Assembly: GCA_002315555.1 (NCBI GenBank)
Contig: DCHF01000042.1
Span: 11,527 to 73,175, forward strand
DNA length: 61,649 nt
Direction of reading: 5' to 3'
Source: Lachnospiraceae bacterium UBA1759
Lineage (GTDB): Bacteria > Bacillota > Clostridia > Lachnospirales > Lachnospiraceae
Shown here: piece by piece, positions 8,421 to 16,999 of the stretch
How positions within the stretch are numbered: position 1 is the first letter of the stretch
Layout: every line of letters begins with the position of its first letter
Notes under the pieces: model-generated
The model's input: only the letters and a program-made list of their open reading frames with translations
Database searches by the model: none
What the model was told of the DNA's origin: nothing
Translations under genes and position numbers: made by a program

Positions 8421-10655
8421 TCAAGGCAGTGACTCGCGAAAGGCGTACACTTTTATACCTTTTTTGCTGCCGGAAACGATGACTGCGCCATCTTCATCGG
8501 TGCGGTACACGGCAATGCCGGCGTTTTGCAATCGGGCGGTGAGCTCCGGGGCGGGGTGACCGTACGGATTGTTTGCGCTGCAACTGATAAGCGCATATCC
8601 CGGCGATGTTTTTTCAAGGAAATCCGCAGTCGTGGAATATTTTGAACCGTGGTGCGCGACCTTCAGGATATCCGCTTTCACGGAAATGCCGCTTTCCTGC
8701 GTTTCGGTGATGTCGCCGGTAAAAAGCACGGAAAGATACGGCGCGGCAACATAAAGGACCATGGAAGCATCGTTTCCGGTCAGTGCGCTGTGATGCGCGG
8801 GAGCAAGTACACGGATCTCCACGCTTTTCGTCGTGAGCCGGTCTCCCGTACCGGCGTATCGGACCTCCGCTTCGGGAAATCCCGAAAACGCCGAACGATC
8901 CGCACTGTCCGGAAGAAAGACCGCTTGCACGCGGACCTTCTCCGCCTCCAAAACCGCCTGTGTCCCGTTTATATGATCCTCATCCGGATGACTCAGAAAC
9001 AGGCCGTCCACGGTCGTGATCCCGTAGTAACGGAGTGCCGGAAGAAGGACCGCGTTTCCAACGTTTTCTTCCGATGAACTTCCGCAATCGATCACATAAT
9101 TTCCGTTCCGGGTACGCACAAGAAAGCAGTCCCCCTGCCCCACATCCAGCATGATGATCTCCGCTCCGTTTTCCGCTGCCGGCGATGCTTTGAGAAAAAG
9201 AATGCCTCCTGCAAGCAGTAAAAGAAACACACCTGTAAGCAGCAGTTCCCCCCGTTTCCCAATGTTCATTTCCTCCTTTTCCGGCCGGTGCTTCTCCCGT
9301 ACCGTGTGATATCGGATCGCGCCGTACACAACCGCGATCAGTCCGTAATAAAGAAACACGCGGAATATGGATGGGCATCCGCGGAGGAGCTCCGCGCAAG
9401 GGAGTTTTTCCGCGATTTCCGCAGTCTTTGTCTGAAACAGGTACAGATAATGTCCCGTGCCGAAAAAAAAGGCGGAAAGGCCGTTTTTCCCTGCGAGCGC
9501 GCCGATCATCGCCCCGGAGAGCCCCGTTGCCGTAATCAGGCCCACGCAGACGGAAAACAGCGGTGAAAGAAGCATGCCGACCGGCGATACCGCGTAGTTG
9601 CTCCTGAGAAGGACCGGAAGAAGCAGGCACTGCGTACAAAGCATGTAGAGCGCCGGTGTCGTGACCGGACGGTATTTTTTCAGAAGCCGGCTCGCTTCCG
9701 GCACGATCACCCCCGATGCCGCCGCGACCGCAATATAAAACTGTACGGAAAGGTTCCCGATACTTCCCGGTTCCGAAAGCAGCATCAGGATCAGCATCAA
9801 TGCCGCAGCGTTCGGAAGATCGAACCGCCTCTTCACGACCGGCGCGAGCACCCGCACCGCAAAAACGATGAGCGCACGCACGGATGTCGGCGTAAAGCCG
9901 GTCACCGCCGCATAAAGCCCTACCGAAAGAACTGCGGCTAAAGCGGCTGTCAGACGGCTTTTCACACGCTTACAGAAGAACCGGTACACCGCATTTCCGA
10001 CGAGCAGAAGTCCCACGCCGGTCAGTTTCAGCATCCGTACAAGGTTCAATGTGCCAAAACGCGCCTTTACCTCCTCCGTAAGTCCGCTGTCCCGCCGGAA
10101 AAGGACCGAATTCAGGTACCCCGCCTCCTCTTCACTCATCTGAGCCGTGACCGCATCCGCCATACGCTGCCCGAACTGCCACAGCGAGTGCCGGAGTCCG
10201 AGGACCGGAAGCCTCTCCACCCGGACCGATGCATGCGTCATCGCGAGATAACATCCCGTGGAATCGTAATACGCGCGGACGGAAAAAGCCCCCGGATTCC
10301 GGGCCTCCTCGTAAAGAAACAGGTCGCCCGAGACCGTGACACATGCACCGATCATCACGCTTTCGTCTATTTCCCCGCTTCCGAGGTGTACCCGCACGCG
10401 TCCCGCTTTCTTCCTCCCGAAGGCATTCCCGGTTTCCCGCACGATCAGCGTTGCCTTTCCGTCCTCGCACTCGATCCACTCCACCCTTCCCGTGACCGTC
10501 GCACTCAGGAAAACCTCCCCGGAATCCTCCAATTCCGTACGCAAATAAGGAGGCATGATCCACCGTAATCCACGGGGAGCTGCCTCCTTCATTCTGATAA
10601 ATATGATCCCAAGAGCCAGAACGATCGCAAGCATCACAAGCGGTCGTCTAAGCAT
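8421..10655 (-). CDS. comEC: ComEC/Rec2-type DNA uptake channel
   Basis: A 744-residue membrane protein for import of single-stranded DNA during transformation. The N-terminal part has a ComEC-type OB-like segment (VSGDLFLYEEARNPGAF), the central part is a long multi-spanning competence domain (about 220-480), and the C-terminal part is a metallo-beta-lactamase-like domain: MLDVGQGDCFLVR, LSHPDEDHINGT (metal-binding pattern) and VAHHGSKYSTT. All three modules of full-length ComEC are present. It overlaps the GerMN gene by one base and sits at the end of an operon that begins with comEA. Confidence 0.94.
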   Translation of the reverse strand: MLRRPLVMLAIVLALGIIFIRMKEAAPRGLRWIMPPYLRTELEDSGEVFLSATVTGRVEWIECEDGKATLIVRETGNAFGRKKAGRVRVHLGSGEIDESVMIGACVTVSGDLFLYEEARNPGAFSVRAYYDSTGCYLAMTHASVRVERLPVLGLRHSLWQFGQRMADAVTAQMSEEEAGYLNSVLFRRDSGLTEEVKARFGTLNLVRMLKLTGVGLLLVGNAVYRFFCKRVKSRLTAALAAVLSVGLYAAVTGFTPTSVRALIVFAVRVLAPVVKRRFDLPNAAALMLILMLLSEPGSIGNLSVQFYIAVAAASGVIVPEASRLLKKYRPVTTPALYMLCTQCLLLPVLLRSNYAVSPVGMLLSPLFSVCVGLITATGLSGAMIGALAGKNGLSAFFFGTGHYLYLFQTKTAEIAEKLPCAELLRGCPSIFRVFLYYGLIAVVYGAIRYHTVREKHRPEKEEMNIGKRGELLLTGVFLLLLAGGILFLKASPAAENGAEIIMLDVGQGDCFLVRTRNGNYVIDCGSSSEENVGNAVLLPALRYYGITTVDGLFLSHPDEDHINGTQAVLEAEKVRVQAVFLPDSADRSAFSGFPEAEVRYAGTGDRLTTKSVEIRVLAPAHHSALTGNDASMVLYVAAPYLSVLFTGDITETQESGISVKADILKVAHHGSKYSTTADFLEKTSPGYALISCSANNPYGHPAPELTARLQNAGIAVYRTDEDGAVIVSGSKKGIKVYAFRESLP

Positions 10656-11605
10656 TATTCTCCTTCATTGACCTCCACAAGGTCCAGGTTACGTTTCAGT
10701 GGCTGGGAAAGATCGATCTTGTCCATGTAATTGACCGTGGTCGAGCCTTCGATCGTGATCTGTACACTGGTAATTTCCGAAAGCTCGGTCAGAGTATTCA
10801 CAAGTGCGTAGATGGTCACTTCCGGCAGTACCGCCGAACCGGTGTTGTTGACAAAGGATCCGGTCAGATCCACGTGGCAGACACCGTTGTTTTTGGTTAC
10901 GGAGACCACACGGGTCCCCGCCGGGAATACCGCATATCCGTATTCGGAGTCCGAGGGACCCGCGATGATCATCGATGCCACATACTGTTCCAGTGCATTG
11001 GAATTATCATATACGATATCGACGGCGGAACGGATCAAACGATCTCCGTTTTCATTCGCATAATAAACGATGACCGTCTCACGGTTATACGCATTCAGGC
11101 CGTTGCCGATAACATCGGAAAAATCCGATGCTTTCATCCGGCCGTACGGTGTTCCGTCATGGCGTGTAAGCGGCTGACCTTCCATACGGACCTCCACGGT
11201 CATGATACCGTCGATCTGGACAAAGGTATTGACGAGTGCCGCGCGCATCAGGGTCTCGTCCATTGCCGGGATCGAGGAATACGCCTGTGTAAAGTTCAGG
11301 ATCAGATTCTCCTCCTCCAGAACGAATCCGCTCAGTTCCGCACCGGACGCGATGGCCGAGGTATAATCCGATTCATCGGCTCCGGATACCATGTGCGAAT
11401 AAACGGAAGAGATCAGGGTATCCGTGGGCAGCGTCAGGTCGATGACCGCTTCCACAGGATACAGCTCCCGCTTATTCTGGCTGCGGAAATACACATAGAA
11501 CACTCCGTCTTCCGTCTTCCCGCCCCTGCCGAAGCAGGCCGCCATAGGAAGCAACATGAGTGCGGCAAGGAACAGGGCCGTCATTTTCTTCAGGATCTTC
11601 ATCAT
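10655..11605 (-). CDS. Lipoprotein with two GerMN domains
   Basis: A 316-residue exported lipoprotein. The signal peptide ends in the lipobox MAAC (Cys at about residue 24), followed by two GerMN repeats at about 55-150 and 205-300 (motifs NLILNFTQAY and VCHVDLTGSF at equivalent places). GerMN domains occur in spore germination protein GerM and in the lipoprotein partner LpqB of the actinobacterial kinase MtrB. Here the gene directly follows a histidine kinase with a four-base overlap, so I infer that it modulates that kinase, rather than acting in germination. Two start codons lie side by side (ATGATG). Confidence 0.85.
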   Translation of the reverse strand: MMKILKKMTALFLAALMLLPMAACFGRGGKTEDGVFYVYFRSQNKRELYPVEAVIDLTLPTDTLISSVYSHMVSGADESDYTSAIASGAELSGFVLEEENLILNFTQAYSSIPAMDETLMRAALVNTFVQIDGIMTVEVRMEGQPLTRHDGTPYGRMKASDFSDVIGNGLNAYNRETVIVYYANENGDRLIRSAVDIVYDNSNALEQYVASMIIAGPSDSEYGYAVFPAGTRVVSVTKNNGVCHVDLTGSFVNNTGSAVLPEVTIYALVNTLTELSEITSVQITIEGSTTVNYMDKIDLSQPLKRNLDLVEVNEGE

Positions 11606-13041
11606 GTGCGGCCTCCTGTCGTATCCACATGCGTCAGCGGGATGCGGACGGTAAACGTGGTGCCTTCACCATAAGTGCTCTCCGCCTTGATCACGCCGTA
11701 ATGCAGGAGAATGATGGTACGGACGATGGACAGCCCAAGTCCGGTACCGCCGGTCTCACGCGAACGCGCCTTGTCCACGCGGTAAAAACGGTCAAATACA
11801 TGCGGCAGCGCATCCTGCGGGATGCCGATTCCGTTGTCCGCCACCTTCAGGTAGAAATACGCGTGATCGGAATCCAGCGATACTTTGACGTAGCCGCCGT
11901 CACGGTTGTATTTGATCGCGTTCTCGATCAGATTGACGAACGCCTGGGAAAGCTTGACCTCATCGATGTCCGCATTGACCTGACGGAAGGATTCGTAGAT
12001 CAGCTCGATCTTACGGCCCTCCGCGATGGGCTTCAGGCGGCGCATGATATCCAGGATGAATTCGTTGATATTGACCTGTGAAATGTTCATGGAATCACTG
12101 CCCTTGCCCAGACGGGACATGGACAGAAGATCCTCGATGATGCGCGATTCGCGGTCGATCTCAACGGAGATATCGCCGAGGAATTCCTGATAGACTTCTT
12201 CCGGAATGCTGCTCTGGCCGATCAGGGAATCCGCCAGAACGCGCACGGAGGTCATCGGGGTACGAAGCTCGTGCGAAACGTTGGAGACGAACTGCTCCTG
12301 CGACTCTTCCATCTCCTGATAATGCCGGATGACCTGGGAGGAGGAATCGATGATGGCATCGATCTCCCGGTAGGACGTCAGACCGCTGATATCGGCTTCA
12401 AAGCTGCCCACATTCAGCTTTTCGATCTCACGCGTCACACGGTTTACCGGTGAGCAGATCAGGTATGAGATATAAATGGACGCAAAAAGCAGAAGGCATA
12501 CCAGTACGCCTTCCAGGAAATATAAATACATTCTTGCGCGTTTCATACTGTCGCCGATCCAGCTGGTCGTACTTGAAAACACGAGCGCGCTTGTAACGAG
12601 CTTTTCGTTCGCGCCGGAATAGGTGACCGGAATAACGAATTCCAGATACTCGGAGTTTGCGTCATAATGCTCATAGGTATTGCCGCTAAACGCTCCGAAG
12701 ACCGCATCCGAAATGATGGTCTTTCCCTTCTGGGCCGAATAGGTATCCAGTACGATGCGGAATTCATCATCGACCACGAGGAGTCTTCCGCCGTAAGCCT
12801 CGGAATACCAGTTCAGGCGTTCCATCATTTCCGAAGTCAGCGATTCACTGACCTCGGAATAGGTTCCGAGCTGCGTGGCGATCATGCTGCAGCGATGCCG
12901 GACCTCCGACATGCGCTGGTAAACGAGACTCGCGCTGCAGGTGTTTAAAATGATCATGTGAAGGATCGCGATGGGAATGATACCGGCCGCAAAAATGCTG
13001 ATGATTATTCTGCTTTGTAAGGATTTAAATAGCTTTTTCAT
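11602..13041 (-). CDS. Membrane sensor histidine kinase
   Basis: A 479-residue kinase. Two membrane segments (about 12-34 and 172-196) enclose an extracytoplasmic sensor domain of roughly 135 residues; a HAMP linker follows; the phosphoacceptor is the His of FVSNVSHELRTPMTS (about residue 258); the ATPase domain has NLIENAIKYN, DNGIGIP and GGTGLGLSIV. It resembles WalK/PhoR-type kinases. It overlaps the response regulator gene by 17 bases and the GerMN gene by four, so the three are certainly co-expressed. The signal is unknown. Confidence 0.93.
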   Translation of the reverse strand: MKKLFKSLQSRIIISIFAAGIIPIAILHMIILNTCSASLVYQRMSEVRHRCSMIATQLGTYSEVSESLTSEMMERLNWYSEAYGGRLLVVDDEFRIVLDTYSAQKGKTIISDAVFGAFSGNTYEHYDANSEYLEFVIPVTYSGANEKLVTSALVFSSTTSWIGDSMKRARMYLYFLEGVLVCLLLFASIYISYLICSPVNRVTREIEKLNVGSFEADISGLTSYREIDAIIDSSSQVIRHYQEMEESQEQFVSNVSHELRTPMTSVRVLADSLIGQSSIPEEVYQEFLGDISVEIDRESRIIEDLLSMSRLGKGSDSMNISQVNINEFILDIMRRLKPIAEGRKIELIYESFRQVNADIDEVKLSQAFVNLIENAIKYNRDGGYVKVSLDSDHAYFYLKVADNGIGIPQDALPHVFDRFYRVDKARSRETGGTGLGLSIVRTIILLHYGVIKAESTYGEGTTFTVRIPLTHVDTTGGRT

Positions 13042-13726
13042 CCCGGTAATAGTAACCTACTCCCCACTTCGTCTGTACGTATTTCGGAACGCTGGGATTC
13101 TCCTCGATCTTCTCACGGAGTCTGCGGATATGGACATCCACGGTACGGGCATCGCCGGGGTAATCCGCGCCCCATACCAGCTCCAGAAGACGGTCTCTGC
13201 TGTATACCTTGTTGGCATTGGTGACCAGGAGATGGAGAACATCGAATTCCTTCGCGGTAACACTGACTTCCTTACCGTTCACAAATACACGTTCATTATC
13301 CACATCCAGTTTGAGATCGCCGGATACGATGACGGAATCCCGCTTTTCCGGAGTCTCGTTCTGTCTATGGCTGCGGCGCATAATGGCCTTCATTCTGGCC
13401 TTGACCTCCAGAATGTTGAAGGGCTTTGTGATATAGTCATCGGCACCGTATTCCAGGCCCATGATCTTATCCATGTCATCGCCCTTTGCAGTCAGCATGA
13501 TGATGGGCATGTTGGAAAATTCGCGGATCTGCTGGCAGACCTCCATACCGTCCATGATAGGCAGCATGATATCGAGGAGGATCATGTCATACTCCGTCGC
13601 CTTTGCCATCTTCAGGCCTTCTTCACCGTCATAAGCGCAATCGACTTCCCAGCCCTCCTGGAGGAGAGAAAAACGAATGCCCTTTACGATCATCTTTTCA
13701 TCATCGACTACAAGTATCTTTGCCAT
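13025..13726 (-). CDS. OmpR-family response regulator
   Basis: A 233-residue regulator: receiver domain with acidic pocket VVDDEK, phosphoacceptor Asp in DMILLDIMLP (about residue 52), Thr in IIMLTAKGDD and Lys in YITKPFN; then a winged-helix Trans_Reg_C domain (VTAKEFDVLHLLV, RTVDVHIRRLREKIE). It starts 8 bases after comEA and overlaps the kinase gene. By sequence it could be a general envelope-stress regulator; its place between comEA and comEC suggests it at least shares their transcript. Confidence 0.95.
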   Translation of the reverse strand: MAKILVVDDEKMIVKGIRFSLLQEGWEVDCAYDGEEGLKMAKATEYDMILLDIMLPIMDGMEVCQQIREFSNMPIIMLTAKGDDMDKIMGLEYGADDYITKPFNILEVKARMKAIMRRSHRQNETPEKRDSVIVSGDLKLDVDNERVFVNGKEVSVTAKEFDVLHLLVTNANKVYSRDRLLELVWGADYPGDARTVDVHIRRLREKIEENPSVPKYVQTKWGVGYYYRDEKAI

Positions 13727-13734
13727 ATGTACCC

Positions 13735-14322
13735 CTATACTTTTATTTTTTCCCTTATTTGTTCAAAGATGCCGCTTCCGATGCCGGAGACATTCAGCAG
13801 GTCCTCCGGGCACGAAAACGCACCGTGTTGCTCTCTGTAACGGATGATCATCTCCGCTTTGGCCTCCCCGATTCCGGGAAGCCTGATCAGTTCTTCAACG
13901 CTCGCTGTATTGATATCGATCCGGCCGTCAGTCAAGACCGCACCGAGCACCTGCTCCGTCCCTTCCGCGGGAACAAAGATCATTTCTCCGTCCCGGACCT
14001 TTTCCGCCTGGTTGACCGCGCTTTTTGCCGCGCGTTCCGTCAGTCCGCCGGCTGCAATAAGCGCATCGAATACGCGGGCATCCTGCGGAAGCTCGTAAAC
14101 TCCCGGTTCAAAAACCTCTCCGGAAACATACACAAAAATGCGGTCGGAATCCTCCGTACCGCCGGAGCCGGATGTTTCTTCCGCTTGAGAAACGGCGCTT
14201 TCCGTGAAAGCCGCCTGTTTGACAACGGTCCCTTCATCCGCATTCCCACGGGTCACATAGACCGCACCGAGGATCACCGCAGCGGCCGTAAGGACCGCAA
14301 AATGTCGCTTTTCTTTCTTCAT
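13735..14322 (-). CDS. comEA: ComEA-type helix-hairpin-helix DNA receptor
   Basis: A 195-residue membrane-anchored protein. One N-terminal membrane segment (about 8-24), an acidic linker, a SLBB domain (IFVYVSGEVFEPGVYELP, about 62-120), and a C-terminal ComEA helix-hairpin-helix domain with the signature DINTASVEELIRLPGIGEAKA and a second hairpin VSGIGSGIFEQIREKI. ComEA binds incoming double-stranded DNA at the cell surface and hands it to ComEC. It is the first gene after a good promoter and is followed by the two-component pair, the GerMN lipoprotein, comEC and holA. Confidence 0.94.
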   Translation of the reverse strand: MKKEKRHFAVLTAAAVILGAVYVTRGNADEGTVVKQAAFTESAVSQAEETSGSGGTEDSDRIFVYVSGEVFEPGVYELPQDARVFDALIAAGGLTERAAKSAVNQAEKVRDGEMIFVPAEGTEQVLGAVLTDGRIDINTASVEELIRLPGIGEAKAEMIIRYREQHGAFSCPEDLLNVSGIGSGIFEQIREKIKV

Positions 14323-14358
14323 GCTTATTTTCCGGATACACGTGAAGATATTACTGAT

Positions 14359-14387
14359 ATTTTACAGATGTTTTAAGTAAAAGACAA
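14359..14387 (-). promoter_or_regulatory. Promoter of the comEA operon
   Basis: Minus strand: TTGTCT, 17 bases, TAAAAT, about 35 bases before comEA. No competence-type (CIN or K-box) element was recognised nearby; it looks like a housekeeping promoter. Confidence 0.6.
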
Positions 14388-14421
14388 GCATTATTTACGT
14401 CATTGTGTTAAAAACATTACA

Positions 14422-14450
14422 AAAGACCGCCGGACGGACCGGCGGTCTTT
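14422..14450 (-). terminator. Terminator after the priA-to-foldase operon
   Basis: A perfect 12-pair stem (AAAGACCGCCGG with its complement) around a 5-base loop, followed on the minus strand by a T-rich stretch. It lies about 30 bases beyond the stop of the PrsA-like gene and ends the long operon that begins at priA. Confidence 0.85.
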
Positions 14451-14481
14451 CGTTTTGTTCTGTTCGTTTGTTTTGTCGTAT

Positions 14482-15456
14482 TTACTCGAGTACCTTAAAA
14501 AGCGCGCAATCCGGGAAGTCCCCGCTCACGTTCAGCCGCAGGTCCGCCCAGAGATTTGCGTTTCTCCGGATCTCCGCGCTGCCTGCGTATTCCCCGTAGA
14601 CTTCCTTCCAGTTTTCATAACGAAGCTCCGCAAGGAGATTCCGCTTGTTGTTGATCGAAAGCAGGGTATTGTAGGAGTTTGCGATCCGGATCAGATAATA
14701 GTTCCCGTAATACTCAATGATATCACTGACCTCACCGGTGGAAAGCGCGAATACCACCTCATCCACAACACCCACGAGTTCACCTTTTGCGACCGAGTAA
14801 TTGATCCGTTCGTCCAGCGTGTTCTCACGGGCAAGTGTTTCAAAGTTCTCACCGTTTTTCAGACGTTCGTAAAGCTTTTTGGCCTCCGCCTCCGTCTTTA
14901 CGCGGATCACCTCGATGTCCGCCACGCGCGCCTCTTCCTCACTGACCTCGATCCGTTTGTCCGAGATCAGCTGTTCCACAGTCTTATCGGCCAGGAAATA
15001 GTAGGACAAAAGCTGTTCCACGTCCGAAAGCCCGGCCCTCGTAAATTTCAGCTCATCTTCGGAAAGATTCCGGTAAACAGTTTCCGCAGCGGCATGCACC
15101 GTCTCCTGTTCCACATCTGTCAGCTTGATATTCAGCGTATCCGCAAGTCCGTTTAAATACAGGACCGCTTTCAGCTCGTCAAATATGTAATACTCTTTGA
15201 CGTATTCCTCCAGTGTCAGGCCTTCTCCCGCATCCATCGTCCAGAAATCCTCTCCGAAGAAATCCGAATACCAGGCTTCATACTCCGTTTTGTACTGAAG
15301 CGCCGCAAGACGGACCTCGTGCTCGGTTATACTGTGATCCCCGCAGGTGATCATGATCTTTTCACCGAGGCGGAAGCTGACGGGGATCCGGCCGCAGCCG
15401 GCAAGAAGAAGGACAACGCTGACAAGAAGCGTCATGAACTTCAGTTTTGTTTTCAT
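14482..15456 (-). CDS. PrsA-like foldase lipoprotein (parvulin-type)
   Basis: A 324-residue lipoprotein: lipobox LAGC with Cys near residue 21, an N-terminal SurA/PrsA-like chaperone region, and a PpiC-like segment at about 190-270 (RLKNGENFETLARENTLDE, then GVVDEVVFALSTGEVS). Proteins of this type fold or stabilise exported proteins outside the membrane. The parvulin region is short and lacks some usual residues, so isomerase activity is not certain. It overlaps rpe by four bases and is the last gene before the operon terminator. Confidence 0.82.
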   Translation of the reverse strand: MKTKLKFMTLLVSVVLLLAGCGRIPVSFRLGEKIMITCGDHSITEHEVRLAALQYKTEYEAWYSDFFGEDFWTMDAGEGLTLEEYVKEYYIFDELKAVLYLNGLADTLNIKLTDVEQETVHAAAETVYRNLSEDELKFTRAGLSDVEQLLSYYFLADKTVEQLISDKRIEVSEEEARVADIEVIRVKTEAEAKKLYERLKNGENFETLARENTLDERINYSVAKGELVGVVDEVVFALSTGEVSDIIEYYGNYYLIRIANSYNTLLSINNKRNLLAELRYENWKEVYGEYAGSAEIRRNANLWADLRLNVSGDFPDCALFKVLE

Positions 15457-16103
15457 AAAAGCTCCCGCATGATCCGGACGTTCTCGGGGAGATCGCCTCT
15501 GAACAGGGAAGAACCGCTGACAAATACATTGGCACCGGCTTCCTTTGCTGTGAGGATGGTTTCAAAATTGATACCGCCGTCCACCTGGATGTCCACGTTC
15601 AGACCACGGGCCTCGATCTCCGTACGGAGCTTTTTGATGCGCTCCGGAGATTCCGGAAGGAACGGCTGGCCGCCGAATCCGGGATTGACCGTCATGAGAA
15701 GTACCATCTCCACCCTGTCAAGATACGGGAAGACCGCCTCGACCGGTGTACCCGGCTTCACGGATACCGCTGCCGGAATGTTGAAGGAGTGGATACGGTC
15801 GATGACCTCGTCCGCATTCTCACAGGCTTCCAGATGGAACGTGATGCGGTCCGCGCCTGCCTTCGCAAAGGAATCGATATTTTTCAGCGGATCCACGACC
15901 ATGAGATGCACATCGACCGGAATGTCCGTATTTTTCTTTACGGCTCTCATAATGCCTTCGCCGTAAGAGACCTCCGGCACAAAATTACCGTCCATCACAT
16001 CATAGTGGATCATATCCACCTGCGCTTTATTCAGATTCCCGACATCGCGGCCGAGGTTCATAAAATCCGCGGAAAGAACGGACGGCGCAATCATGTAATT
16101 CAT
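15453..16103 (-). CDS. rpe: Ribulose-phosphate 3-epimerase
   Basis: Interconverts ribulose 5-phosphate and xylulose 5-phosphate in the pentose phosphate pathway. The 216-residue TIM barrel has IAPSVLSADF at the N-terminus, the metal-binding HYDVMDGNFVP and VDVHLMV, and the phosphate-binding MTVNPGFGGQ and VDGGI. I chose the ATG at 16103 because AGGAGG lies 7 bases upstream; the longer frame would add eight residues. It starts one base after the rsgA stop. rsgA-rpe-prkC linkage is usual in Bacillota. Confidence 0.96.
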   Translation of the reverse strand: MNYMIAPSVLSADFMNLGRDVGNLNKAQVDMIHYDVMDGNFVPEVSYGEGIMRAVKKNTDIPVDVHLMVVDPLKNIDSFAKAGADRITFHLEACENADEVIDRIHSFNIPAAVSVKPGTPVEAVFPYLDRVEMVLLMTVNPGFGGQPFLPESPERIKKLRTEIEARGLNVDIQVDGGINFETILTAKEAGANVFVSGSSLFRGDLPENVRIMRELL

Positions 16104-16104
16104 A

Positions 16105-16989
16105 TCAGTACCTCCTGATATCAGCAAGATAATCGTACATCAGAACATAGGAACCGTAGCGTTCCTTCGAGATCTTCCCCGCCTTCACCGCGCGCTTTAC
16201 CGCACAGTCCGCGTCCCGCTCCTTCATGTGCTTGCATGAGGTCAGATAGCGGCACTCGGGAATGAACGGCAGAAACTCGTCAAAGGTGTATTGAAGGTCC
16301 TCTTTATCAATGAAATTTACTTCCACGGAAGAAAAACCGGGGGTGTCAAACAGGAATGTGTCTTCCTGAAGGAAAAACAGTTCGGAGTGACGCGTTGTGT
16401 TTTTACCGCGGTCGATCTTTTTGGAAAGGCTTCCGGTCTCCATGACGGCATCGCCGAGAAGAAGATTCATAAGCGAGCTTTTTCCGACACCGGACGGTCC
16501 CGCAAGTGCGGTGACCTTTCCCGCCATAATTTCCCGGAGCTCCCGGATCCCGGTCTCTTCACGGACCGAAATGAAATGAATGGGGTAACAGGTTCCGAAG
16601 AAGGCCTGTTCGGTCTTCTTTTTCTCCTCTTCCCCGATGAGTTCCGACTTGTTGACAACTAAATGAACCGGTATCTCCCGGTCATGGACCATAACCAGAT
16701 ACCGGTTCAGCATATCGTAGTTCGGCGCCGGAGACGCTGCGGAAAACTGAAGAAAAATCTGATCCACATTGGCGATTTCGGGCCGGATCAGATTATTCTT
16801 TCTCGGAAGGATCTCCTCAATATTTCCAAGCTTCTCCTCTTCGGAGATCACGTCAAAACGGACGTGATCTCCGACAAGGGGCTTCTCGTGATTTTTTCTG
16901 AAAATGCCCTTGGCTTTGCATTCGTACAGATTTTTGCCGTCATGTACGTAGTAAAACCCGGCGATTCCTTTTGTTATTCTTCCTGTCAT
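16105..16989 (-). CDS. rsgA: Ribosome small-subunit GTPase
   Basis: A late 30S-subunit assembly GTPase. The 294-residue protein has an N-terminal OB-fold, and a circularly permuted GTPase domain with NKSE (G4) first, then the P-loop ALAGPSGVGKSS and switch DTPGFSS. A C-terminal zinc knuckle follows (CRYLTSCKHMKERDADC). ATG at 16989 is supported by CAGGAG four bases upstream; an in-frame ATG 24 bases earlier would lie inside the prkC stop region. It is directly downstream of prkC. Confidence 0.96.
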   Translation of the reverse strand: MTGRITKGIAGFYYVHDGKNLYECKAKGIFRKNHEKPLVGDHVRFDVISEEEKLGNIEEILPRKNNLIRPEIANVDQIFLQFSAASPAPNYDMLNRYLVMVHDREIPVHLVVNKSELIGEEEKKKTEQAFFGTCYPIHFISVREETGIRELREIMAGKVTALAGPSGVGKSSLMNLLLGDAVMETGSLSKKIDRGKNTTRHSELFFLQEDTFLFDTPGFSSVEVNFIDKEDLQYTFDEFLPFIPECRYLTSCKHMKERDADCAVKRAVKAGKISKERYGSYVLMYDYLADIRRY

Positions 16990-16999
16990 ATCACTCCTG

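Noticed and set aside
10655..11605. Spore germination gene gerM
   Set aside because: GerMN domains are shared, but the gene sits with a histidine kinase and comEC and no sporulation gene is near, so a kinase-associated lipoprotein is more likely.
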